Shown here: in pieces, positions 28,345 through 37,195 of the stretch | Layout of the letters: each line of letters starts with the position of its first letter | Numbering within the stretch: the first letter of the stretch is position 1 | From: an uncultured Pelagibacteraceae bacterium | GTDB taxonomy: Bacteria; Pseudomonadota; Alphaproteobacteria; Pelagibacterales; Pelagibacteraceae | Assembly (NCBI GenBank): GCA_902539235.1 | Contig: CACBIC010000001.1 | Span: forward strand, 1 to 64,000 | Reading direction: 5' to 3' | DNA: 64,000 bases | Notes under the pieces: model-generated | Databases searched by the model: none | Told to the model about the DNA's origin: nothing | What the model saw: only the letters and a program-made list of their open reading frames with translations | Translations under genes and position numbers: made by a program

Positions 28345-29256
28345 ATGATTAAATCCTGTGTGATAGGATTATCAAAAGTTGGTATAATTCATTGTAAAAG
28401 TTTAATAAAAATAAAAAAAACTTCGTTAAATTATATTTTTGATAAAAATTACAATCTAAGCAAAAGACTATCTAAAAAATTTAAATGTAACACTTCAAGA
28501 AATTTCGACAGTATATTAAAAAAAAAAGATATAGAACTATTTATAATTGCATCACCTACAATTACGCATGATTTTTACATAAAAAAATTAATAAAATTTA
28601 GGAAAATGATCTATTGTGAAAAACCAATTACAAATAATAATAAAAGCCTTAATAAACTCAAATACTTAATAAAAAAACATAAAATTAAATTTTGCGCTGG
28701 TTTAAATCGTAGATTTTCAAAGGAATATGTTGCTTTAAAAAAGAAAATTAACAAAAAAAAAGTTAATTATATCCAAATAATATCTAGATCGGCCAATCAT
28801 AATATTAATTTATCTGTAAGAAACGGAGGTCTTTTTTTTGATAAAGGATTTCATTTTTTTGATTTAGCTTGTTGGTTGAGTAATTCGAAACCAGAAAAAA
28901 TGATTGTAATTTCAAAATCAATAAGTACCGAGGATTTCTTAAATAATGGAGATTTCTCAGATGCAATAATTAATCTAAAACTAAGGAATGGAATAGTCGT
29001 TGAAATAGTATTTAGTAGAAAGTGCAGATTTGGAAATATTGAAAAAATTAAAGTATATGGTGAAAAATTTTCATTAGACTCTGACGACTTTTCTGACAAA
29101 AAGACATTATATGATGACTTTTCTGTAAGACACAGAAAGTCATACTTAAATTGTTTAAAAAAATTTATTGAAAGTAAAAATAATCTCTTAATGAATGAAG
29201 CAATATTAACTCAAAAGATATGTGCTGATGCTTTGAAAAAAGCAAGGTACCAGTAA
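28345..29256 (+). CDS. Gfo/Idh/MocA-family oxidoreductase (3 of 3 tandem), divergent
   Basis: IELFIIASPTITHDFYIKKLI, IYCEKPITNN, FCAGLNRRFSKEY, GGLFFDKGFHFFDLACWL; N-terminal Rossmann motif degenerate (GLSKVG). Confidence 0.82.
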   Translation: MIKSCVIGLSKVGIIHCKSLIKIKKTSLNYIFDKNYNLSKRLSKKFKCNTSRNFDSILKKKDIELFIIASPTITHDFYIKKLIKFRKMIYCEKPITNNNKSLNKLKYLIKKHKIKFCAGLNRRFSKEYVALKKKINKKKVNYIQIISRSANHNINLSVRNGGLFFDKGFHFFDLACWLSNSKPEKMIVISKSISTEDFLNNGDFSDAIINLKLRNGIVVEIVFSRKCRFGNIEKIKVYGEKFSLDSDDFSDKKTLYDDFSVRHRKSYLNCLKKFIESKNNLLMNEAILTQKICADALKKARYQ

Positions 29257-30402
29257 TTATAAATATTTACTTAAAGCTCTACTTGCAAGTATTGATGAGG
29301 AAATATCAGTTTTAAATGTATTTAAGATTGATTGAGTCTTTTCAACCTGCTCCTTTATCTTACTCGGGTCATCAATAAAAGAACTTACAGATTTGAATAA
29401 ATCTTTTGGATTACACTTAGATTGAAGTAATTCAGGTATTACCTCTTTTCCTGCTGCAATATTAATAATATTTGCGAATTTAACTTTAATCAAAGATTTA
29501 ACAATTAAATAGTTTAAAAAATTCATTTTATAGAGAATGATGGATGGAACTTTAGATTTACAAATTTCAAGCGAGACCGTTCCTGATTTAGCAACTGCAA
29601 ATACAGATTTCTTAAGAGTGTGAGACTTTATTTTATCATCACTAATAATTTCACAATTACTTATATTTTGAGATTTTACGTAAGATTGAATTAAATCATA
29701 ATGTTGCTTTGTAGAGTGAAATATATAAATAAAATCTTGATAACTTTTATTCATTAATTTTATAAAATCTAAGAGTATAGGCATTAAGACATCAATTTCA
29801 GATGCTCTACTTCCTGGAAAAACTGATATTAATGCTTTATTTTTTTCAAATATTTGATTGATGTCGATTTTACCTTCAGAAGACTCATCTAATAAGGGAT
29901 GGCCCACAAACTCATTGCTCATATTCTCTTTATCAAAATACGGTTTTTCAAAATTAAATAATAATAATATATGATCAATAAACTTCTTAATTTTCTTAAC
30001 TCTTCCTTCTCTCCAAACCCAAACTTGTGGTGCAACATAATGAATTGTTTTTATATTTGAATTTTGTTTTTTTACGCGTTCAGCAACTCTTAAAGTAAAA
30101 TCGGGACTATCAACTGTAAATAAAATATCTGGATTAAAATCTTTTATAGCATTAACAGTTTCATTAATTTTTTTATTAATTTTGAAAATATTTTTTATAA
30201 CATTTGTAAAACCTATATAGGTAATCTCTTTTAAATCATAAATCGATTTTATACCTAAAGCTTCTAAATTTTCACCCCCCACACATAAATACTCGATTTC
30301 GGAATTGTCTTTTTTAAATTCTTTAATTACTTTTGATGCGAGTTTGTCTCCAGACGGCTCACCTGTAAGTATAAATATTTTTTTCACTTGTGCATTCTCC
30401 AA
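29257..30402 (-). CDS. lpxB: Lipid-A-disaccharide synthase
   Basis: ILTGEPSGDKLASKVI, HYVAPQVWVWREGRVKKI, FVGHPLLDE, SVFPGSRASEI. Confidence 0.96.
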   Translation of the reverse strand: MENAQVKKIFILTGEPSGDKLASKVIKEFKKDNSEIEYLCVGGENLEALGIKSIYDLKEITYIGFTNVIKNIFKINKKINETVNAIKDFNPDILFTVDSPDFTLRVAERVKKQNSNIKTIHYVAPQVWVWREGRVKKIKKFIDHILLLFNFEKPYFDKENMSNEFVGHPLLDESSEGKIDINQIFEKNKALISVFPGSRASEIDVLMPILLDFIKLMNKSYQDFIYIFHSTKQHYDLIQSYVKSQNISNCEIISDDKIKSHTLKKSVFAVAKSGTVSLEICKSKVPSIILYKMNFLNYLIVKSLIKVKFANIINIAAGKEVIPELLQSKCNPKDLFKSVSSFIDDPSKIKEQVEKTQSILNTFKTDISSSILASRALSKYL

Positions 30403-31439
30403 AGTTCACCCTTGTCAGATAGTAAATAAAGATCTCCGCTCTTGTGTATTTTGATATCTCTTATTCTTCCTATATCACCTTTGAATAAAATTTTTTCATC
30501 GATAAAATTTGATTTATTAAATCTTATTTTTCTTAAAGATTGATCTTTAAGAGATGTAATTAAAGCTTCACCATTCCATTCTTTAAATGTTTCGCCTTTA
30601 TAAATTGTCATAGCGCTTACTGCGATAGAAGGAACCCAGTACTTAATTGCTTTTGTAAAGCCAGGTTTCCATTTTGGACCAATTTTAGTTCCAGAGTAGT
30701 TAGTTCCTCCCCAACCTAATATCTTCCAACCATAGTTTTCTCCAAAATTTGCTGTTCCAAACCAATCGCCTCCCCTTGCGCCATGATTGGTCAGATATAT
30801 TTTGTCATCAAATGGTGAAAGAGACATACCCTGAGGATTTCTAACTCCAATCTGATAAATTTCTGGTAGCCAATCTTTTTTATTAATAAATTTTGGATTA
30901 TCTTTTGGGATCGAACCATCCAAATTTATTCTTATAATGCTTCCAGGATGTTTAGTGAAATCTTGGGCGATCATCCCCTGGCCTCTTTCTCCAGCGGTCA
31001 CATACAAATGTTTATTTTTTATTACTAGTCTAGATCCAAAATGATATCCTGAATTTATGGGGGGTTGGGCTTGAAAGATGTTTTTAAAATTAAGTTTCTC
31101 AGTATTAAGTTTTGCTTTTGCAACAGAGGTGCTAGACATTCCGTTTGATCTATTTTCAGAGTATGACACAAATACAATGCTATCATTATGAAGTATATCT
31201 AATAACCCTCCCTGGCCATCTTCTAAGACTTTAAGATTATGGCTTATATCTTTTATTTTTTTTTCTTTTAAGTTTATAAATTTTATATTTCCTGGTTTTT
31301 CTGTAACCAATAAATTTTGGTTGTCTATAAATGTTAAGCTCCATGGGCTATCAAACCCTTGTACAATTTTCTCCAATTTAAATTCTTCAGCACTTAAATT
31401 TGTGAATAATAGAAGAAAAATTGATAATAATTTTTTCAT
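30384..31439 (-). CDS. PQQ-dependent sugar dehydrogenase (soluble GDH / YliI-like), secreted
   Basis: Signal peptide; GFDSPWSLTF, GGLLDILHND, YHFGSRLVI, HPGSIIRINLDGSIPKDNP, GVRNPQGMSLSP, NHGARGGDW. Confidence 0.92.
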   Translation of the reverse strand: MKKLLSIFLLLFTNLSAEEFKLEKIVQGFDSPWSLTFIDNQNLLVTEKPGNIKFINLKEKKIKDISHNLKVLEDGQGGLLDILHNDSIVFVSYSENRSNGMSSTSVAKAKLNTEKLNFKNIFQAQPPINSGYHFGSRLVIKNKHLYVTAGERGQGMIAQDFTKHPGSIIRINLDGSIPKDNPKFINKKDWLPEIYQIGVRNPQGMSLSPFDDKIYLTNHGARGGDWFGTANFGENYGWKILGWGGTNYSGTKIGPKWKPGFTKAIKYWVPSIAVSAMTIYKGETFKEWNGEALITSLKDQSLRKIRFNKSNFIDEKILFKGDIGRIRDIKIHKSGDLYLLSDKGELWRMHK

Positions 31440-32227
31440 TTGATTAAAATAAACATTTTATGTCTATTTGCATACTGAACACTTTGACTTTTATTTAAAA
31501 AAATATTTAATTTATGTTTTAGAACTATTCCTTTTAGTCCTGCCATTTTACATTGTTTCAAAGTTTCTAATCCTACGGTTGGAAGATCGACTCTCAAATC
31601 TTGTCTTTTTTTTGGGAATTTTATTAGTATTCCATTAGGGAATTTAGTTATTTTTTTTACTTTTTTAATCATTTTTTGTGTTCCACCAATTCCCTCAATT
31701 GTTAAAATTTTATTATTTCTACAAATAGCGCCTTGGGTAAATGAGAAATTACCAGACTTTTTAAGAGCTTTTTGCCCACAAAGAATATCTTTTTTATCAG
31801 AGGCATTTGGTTTAATTGTTGTGTAATTTCCCTTGGGCAGACTTATTTCTGGAGTAAATTTATTTGAGCTAACAGTTTGAATCTTTTCTTTTTTTAAAAT
31901 ATTTATTATTTGTTTTAAAATTGCTGCATCCCCTAATTTTGAACTTTTTATAATTTTTGGCATATAATAAATTCCTTTAAAATCTAATTTTATAGATTTA
32001 AAATTTGGTTTTGTTACTTTTCCAGCAAATAAAACTTTTTTACAATTTTTCGATTTCAGTATCGAAATAATTTTGCCAAATTGACCAATCGATACTGAGT
32101 AAGAATTTTTATCTTTTTTAAATATCTTTTTTTTTGTTAAATCTATAATTACATATTTACTTTTCTTTTTAATTTTTTTTAATATGTATTTTGGAAATTC
32201 TGTTTCACCAAAAATAAGCCCAATCAT
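31436..32227 (-). CDS. lpxI: UDP-2,3-diacylglucosamine diphosphatase LpxI (DUF1009)
   Basis: IGLIFGETEFPKYILKKIK, LKSSKLGDAAILKQI, RVDLPTVGLETLKQCKMAGLKGIVL; adjacent to lpxA. Confidence 0.9.
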   Translation of the reverse strand: MIGLIFGETEFPKYILKKIKKKSKYVIIDLTKKKIFKKDKNSYSVSIGQFGKIISILKSKNCKKVLFAGKVTKPNFKSIKLDFKGIYYMPKIIKSSKLGDAAILKQIINILKKEKIQTVSSNKFTPEISLPKGNYTTIKPNASDKKDILCGQKALKKSGNFSFTQGAICRNNKILTIEGIGGTQKMIKKVKKITKFPNGILIKFPKKRQDLRVDLPTVGLETLKQCKMAGLKGIVLKHKLNIFLNKSQSVQYANRHKMFILIK

Positions 32228-32234
32228 AAGTTAT

Positions 32235-33014
32235 CTAATTTTGTGGTGCGCAAATCGGTCTTTTTTTATCTTTTTCTATAAATCTTATTACTTCACCTAC
32301 TAGCTCGTTATCTTTATACTCACCATTTATTTTGTTTAGATTTTCATGTAAATTTTTGGATGAGAATATTTCTTTGAATGCTTTATCTAGTCCGATAATT
32401 TTTTGATTTTCATATTTATGTCTTCTTAGACCTATCAAATTAAGACCTTGTAAGAAATTTCTATTACCTATTGATAGTCCAAAAGGTATGACATCTTTTA
32501 GTACTCCAGTCATTCCTCCAATCATCGCAAGTCTTCCTATTCTCGTAAATTGTTGAACTGCAGAATTACCTCCAATAACGACGGAGTCCTCTATAGTAAC
32601 ATGACCTCCTAAGGGAACATTGTTGGCAATTATAACATTATTTCCGATCTTACAGTCATGAGCTATATGTGACGAAATCATAAACAAACAATTATTACCA
32701 ATTATTGTTTTGGAGCCTCCTCCTTCAGTACCGGGGTTAATGGTAACATACTCTCTAATTAAATTATTCTCTCCTATTACTAAGTTATTTTTTTCACCTT
32801 TAAATTTTAAATCTTGAGGCTGCGTTCCAATACTTGCAAAAGGAAAGATTCTTGTTCCTTTACCGATGCTAGTATTTCCCTCTATATGAACGTTCGAGAT
32901 TAATTCAACATCATCTTTCAGCTCTACATTTGGCCCAACGTAGCAGAAAGGTCCTATTTTAATTTTTTTTGATATTTTTGCTTTTTTGTCGATTACGCTT
33001 GAATTGTGTATCAT
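32235..33014 (-). CDS. lpxA: UDP-N-acetylglucosamine acyltransferase
   Basis: Hexapeptide repeats; MIHNSSVIDKKAKISKKIKIGPFCYVGPNVEL, FPFASIGTQPQDLKFKGE, GLNLIGLRRHKY. Confidence 0.96.
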   Translation of the reverse strand: MIHNSSVIDKKAKISKKIKIGPFCYVGPNVELKDDVELISNVHIEGNTSIGKGTRIFPFASIGTQPQDLKFKGEKNNLVIGENNLIREYVTINPGTEGGGSKTIIGNNCLFMISSHIAHDCKIGNNVIIANNVPLGGHVTIEDSVVIGGNSAVQQFTRIGRLAMIGGMTGVLKDVIPFGLSIGNRNFLQGLNLIGLRRHKYENQKIIGLDKAFKEIFSSKNLHENLNKINGEYKDNELVGEVIRFIEKDKKRPICAPQN

Positions 33015-33466
33015 TATTTTCTATCTACAATTGTTGCTGACCATTCTGCATCGGCCATTCTTTTTCCCTCAACTATAGCAGTTCCTTTATATTTCCAAAC
33101 TCTTCCGTGAGATCTTATTGCTTCGATTTCTAAATTTAATTCACAATCAGGAATGACTGGATTTCTAAATCTGGCTTTATCAACACTCATTAAAAAAACC
33201 AACTTATCTTTATACTCTTTCGGATCTATACCATGAGCAGTTAGAGCAGCAGCAGCTTGACCAAATGCCTCAACGATTAAGACACCGGGCATAACTGGCT
33301 GACCAGGAAAATGGCCTTGAACATAAAAACCGTTCTTTTTTACGTACATAATTGCAGTAGCAGATTTAAGCGGAACTATATTTATTAATTTATCAATTAA
33401 TAACATTGGTTCCCTATGAGGCAATAATCTCTCTATTGTCTTTCTATCTATTTCTTTAACACTCAT
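33014..33466 (-). CDS. fabZ: 3-hydroxyacyl-ACP dehydratase FabZ
   Basis: LLPHREPMLLID, GHFPGQPVMPGVLIVEAFGQAAAAL. Confidence 0.96.
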   Translation of the reverse strand: MSVKEIDRKTIERLLPHREPMLLIDKLINIVPLKSATAIMYVKKNGFYVQGHFPGQPVMPGVLIVEAFGQAAAALTAHGIDPKEYKDKLVFLMSVDKARFRNPVIPDCELNLEIEAIRSHGRVWKYKGTAIVEGKRMADAEWSATIVDRK

Positions 33467-34428
33467 TTTTTTAAATTTCTTAAAAAATCTTTTATTGGAA
33501 CTGCTGGGTATCCCATAACAATTTGATTATCTGAGATATCTTTTACTACTCCGCTACCTCCTCCTATTTTCACATTATTTCCAATTTTTAAATGACCCGA
33601 GATGCCTGCTTGGCCACCTATAGAAACATTATTTCCAACTTTTGTACTTCCAGCGAACCCAACTTGTCCAGCAATCATACAATTAGAACCTATTTGAACA
33701 TTATGAGCGATATGCACCTGGTTATCTAAATAAGTATTATTTCCAATAACAGTGTCATCAACAGAACCACGATCAATTGTACAACTTGTAGCTATCTCAA
33801 CATCATCTTTAATTAAAACTTTTCCTATATGAGGAAATTTTATATTTTTCCCTTTAAGGGGGATAAAACCAAATCCCTTTTGTCCAATCATACATTTATC
33901 TTGCAACACTACCCTATCTCCAATTATAGAATTTTTAATTATAACTCCAGAGCCTATGACACAATCTTTTCCAATTAAAACATCATGTTCTAAAACACTG
34001 TTAGATCCAATTATTGTGTTTTTACCGATTTTTACGTTTTTACCAATTAAAACATTATTACCAAATTTAACAAATTTATGTTTATTTTTATTTGGTTTTT
34101 TTAGTGATAAATCTGGGTAATCAACATCAGCGTTTAAATATAATTTTGTTAAAACTTTAGCTAATTCAAATAATACGTTTTTAACTATTACTTTTTGAGT
34201 TTTATTGGGTAAATGTTTTTGTAAATCTTTTGTAGTGATACAAACTCCACAATCTGTATTGCTTGCAAAAGATATATATTTAGAGGAGTCGAAGAAAGAT
34301 ATATCGTTTTTTTTAGCAAGATGTAAAGGTTTAACTTCATTTACGACAAAACTTGTTTGAAATTTTACATTAGGGAAAATTTTATCAATTTTAATATTTT
34401 TTTTTGAAAAAAAAAAATTTGATTTCAT
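33463..34428 (-). CDS. lpxD: UDP-3-O-(3-hydroxymyristoyl)glucosamine N-acyltransferase
   Basis: Hexapeptide repeats with IGQKGFGFIP, CTIDRGSVDDTVIGNNTYLDNQVHIAHNV, IAGQVGFAGST. Confidence 0.96.
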   Translation of the reverse strand: MKSNFFFSKKNIKIDKIFPNVKFQTSFVVNEVKPLHLAKKNDISFFDSSKYISFASNTDCGVCITTKDLQKHLPNKTQKVIVKNVLFELAKVLTKLYLNADVDYPDLSLKKPNKNKHKFVKFGNNVLIGKNVKIGKNTIIGSNSVLEHDVLIGKDCVIGSGVIIKNSIIGDRVVLQDKCMIGQKGFGFIPLKGKNIKFPHIGKVLIKDDVEIATSCTIDRGSVDDTVIGNNTYLDNQVHIAHNVQIGSNCMIAGQVGFAGSTKVGNNVSIGGQAGISGHLKIGNNVKIGGGSGVVKDISDNQIVMGYPAVPIKDFLRNLKK

Positions 34429-34434
34429 TCAAAT

Positions 34435-34959
34435 TTAATTCAAAGTTATTGATTTAAGTTTTTTATTTAATCGTTCAATAATATCTTTTGTAATATCTAA
34501 ATTTTGGTCGGCTAATAATAAACTTTTTCTTTCAATTACCATTCTAATTTTTTTTTCTTTCATATATTCTTCTATAATGGGATTTAAATTTTTTAAAAGT
34601 TCCTTTCTGGCATTAGATCTTTGCTTAGAAACTGTCTCTAACAATTTATTTCTCTCTTTTTGCAACTTTGAAACTTTTGTTCTCAATTCCTTTACTTTAT
34701 TTTTATATTCTTCAGGTTTAATAATTTTTTTTTGTTGAATTATTTTTTTTTCCTCTTCTTGTATTGTTTTTTCTTTTTCTTTAATTTTTTTGATGCCTAC
34801 TTCTAGTTTTTTCTTTAATTCATTCTGAGCTTTTTTTCCTGCATTACTCTCATTTAATACATATTTAAAATCAATAAAATGTGGGACTTCCGCATTTAGA
34901 TTAAAATTGAAAAAAGTGATCAAAATTAAAACGATTATTTTTTTAGCAAATTTTTTCAT
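34435..34959 (-). CDS. skp: OmpH/Skp-family periplasmic chaperone
   Basis: Signal peptide, long Lys/Glu coiled coil, adjacent to bamA/lpxD. Confidence 0.85.
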   Translation of the reverse strand: MKKFAKKIIVLILITFFNFNLNAEVPHFIDFKYVLNESNAGKKAQNELKKKLEVGIKKIKEKEKTIQEEEKKIIQQKKIIKPEEYKNKVKELRTKVSKLQKERNKLLETVSKQRSNARKELLKNLNPIIEEYMKEKKIRMVIERKSLLLADQNLDITKDIIERLNKKLKSITLN

Positions 34960-34960
34960 A

Positions 34961-37195
34961 TTAAAATGAAGTTCCTAAATTGAAATTAAATGACTCAGTT
35001 TTATCGGTAGATGCTTTTGATAAGTTTGTAGCTAAAGTAAAAGTCATAGGTCCTATAGGTGATATCCAACTAGCATTAATTCCTGTAGAAGATCTAAGTT
35101 TATTGCTGTCATCAATGCTGTCGTCATAATCAACTTCCCATACATTTCCAAAATCAACAAAAAAAGAAACGTCTGTGTTACTTGAGTCTGGTAATAAGTT
35201 TGGTAAATTCACGTCGAAATTTACAGCTGCAGCATAATTACCTCCTATATGGTCATTACCATCAACTGGGCCTATTTTACCCTTGCTAAAACCTCTCAAT
35301 CTCCTTGTACTTAATGATTTTCTTTTACTTAACCTGACATCCTCATCATTTAGGCCGTTAATTGCTGATAAAAATATTTTTCCTGAGCCAACATAATTTT
35401 CATTAAATTCATGATATGTGCTAAATCTTAACGTATTATCAACAAAGGGTTTATCCGCATATATTGGCAAAGATTGAACAAAATTAAACACAGATCCATC
35501 CGTTGGCATAAATGACCTATTTCTCTTGTCGTATGTTAATCCATAAACTGCTGCCAACTCTGTAAAATCTCCGTCCTGTTTCTGTAATGATGCCGAAGCA
35601 TTACTATTTGTTCTTAAATCATCATAAGAAAAATTTAATGCCAAATTTGTGTAAATGTCTTTATATTGTTCAAATGAAGTACCTGCACCAAAAGTAATTA
35701 GTTTGTTCTCATAACCTTGATCAGGTTTATCATTCGAAGTATTTTGTATATGATATTCAATGGAATTACCAAGTAAATCATAATTTGGATTTGTATAAAA
35801 TAATTTTCCTTTTAAAGATTCTTCGCTTAATTCTACGTTAATACCTACTATTTTTCCTTCCCCAAGCCAGTTATTTTCTTGTATATCAAAAGCAAATGTT
35901 CCACCATTTGTTCCGACTCCAGCGCCAGCACTTAATTCTCCAGTTGGTTTTTCTTCTATGTTAATTTCAATTATTTTTTGATCATCACTAGAACCAGGAA
36001 GAACTTTAGATTTTACACGATTAAATATATTTTTAGATTTTAGTTTTGCAATAGATTTATCAAGATTTAAATTAGTAAAAGGATCACCTTCGTCTAACAA
36101 AAGTTCGCTTCTTATAACGCTTTCATTTGTAACATTATTCCCTTTTATGTTAATCCTTTCAACTATAATTTTTTCTCCCTCTTTAATCTTAAATGCTAGA
36201 TTAATTTTATCTCCTTCGATAGTTTCTTGAACTGAATGTTCGACAAACTGTAAATTATTATTATCAATTATAATATCTATTTCTTCTAAAATTTTTTTAA
36301 TTTTGAATGGAGAATAATACGTTCCGACTAGCTCATTATAATTTTCTCTAAGTGGAAAAAAGATTTCTTTATCAAAAGTAGTATCTAAAACCGTTTCTAT
36401 TTTTGCAAAGACATATCTCTTTCCTGCATCAATACTATAATATAGATTAATATTTTCTGTGTCTTGTATTTCTGCAGACGAGGAAGTAACTTTTACATCG
36501 TGATATCCCAAATTTTTATAATAATTGATTAAAAGTCTTTTATCTAATTCGATTTGATTTTCATTAAACCTTGTATTTCTTGAAATTACTTTCCAAAACT
36601 TATCCTCTTCACTAGCAATAATATCTCTTAACCTTTTATCTTTAATCTTTTTATCGCCTGTAAAAAAAATTTTTGAAATTCTTGTAATCTCTCCTTTATC
36701 GATATCAATTGCTAAATCAACGTTATTTTTATCAATATTTCTTATTTTTGTTTCTACTTTGGCAAATTTATAACCTAAGGTCGAATAATACTTTTTAATT
36801 AAATTGATATCATTATTTAAATTATTTTTTATAAAAGAGTTTTTTTCTTTAGAGCTTATTATCTTTTTAATTTGATTTTGTACTCTAGTATTTTGTTCAC
36901 CGATTAATATAATTTCATTGATCACAGGATATTCTGTTAACTTAATAATTAATTTCTTATTACGTATTTCAACATTAACATCCTCAAAAAAATTAGTTGA
37001 ATAAAGATTTTTTAAAATATCATTTATGTCTGAATTGCTAAAATCTGAGCCTATTGGTTTTATTTCTCCATAAACTTTTATTGTTTCATCGCTAACTCTT
37101 TTATTTCCGCTTATCTCTATTTCATTCACTATTTCCGCTAAAGATGATACGACAGTAAATGAAACAGCTAAAATTATGGATAAGAATTTTTTCAT
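34961..37195 (-). CDS. bamA: Outer membrane protein assembly factor BamA
   Basis: Signal peptide, repeated POTRA motifs, LRGFSKGKIGP, C-terminal FNFNLGTSF. Confidence 0.95.
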   Translation of the reverse strand: MKKFLSIILAVSFTVVSSLAEIVNEIEISGNKRVSDETIKVYGEIKPIGSDFSNSDINDILKNLYSTNFFEDVNVEIRNKKLIIKLTEYPVINEIILIGEQNTRVQNQIKKIISSKEKNSFIKNNLNNDINLIKKYYSTLGYKFAKVETKIRNIDKNNVDLAIDIDKGEITRISKIFFTGDKKIKDKRLRDIIASEEDKFWKVISRNTRFNENQIELDKRLLINYYKNLGYHDVKVTSSSAEIQDTENINLYYSIDAGKRYVFAKIETVLDTTFDKEIFFPLRENYNELVGTYYSPFKIKKILEEIDIIIDNNNLQFVEHSVQETIEGDKINLAFKIKEGEKIIVERINIKGNNVTNESVIRSELLLDEGDPFTNLNLDKSIAKLKSKNIFNRVKSKVLPGSSDDQKIIEINIEEKPTGELSAGAGVGTNGGTFAFDIQENNWLGEGKIVGINVELSEESLKGKLFYTNPNYDLLGNSIEYHIQNTSNDKPDQGYENKLITFGAGTSFEQYKDIYTNLALNFSYDDLRTNSNASASLQKQDGDFTELAAVYGLTYDKRNRSFMPTDGSVFNFVQSLPIYADKPFVDNTLRFSTYHEFNENYVGSGKIFLSAINGLNDEDVRLSKRKSLSTRRLRGFSKGKIGPVDGNDHIGGNYAAAVNFDVNLPNLLPDSSNTDVSFFVDFGNVWEVDYDDSIDDSNKLRSSTGINASWISPIGPMTFTLATNLSKASTDKTESFNFNLGTSF

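Noticed and set aside
7572-29256. Classical mobile element or prophage as the source of the accessory block
   Set aside because: No integrase, transposase, phage structural gene, tRNA att site or flanking repeat that I could identify.
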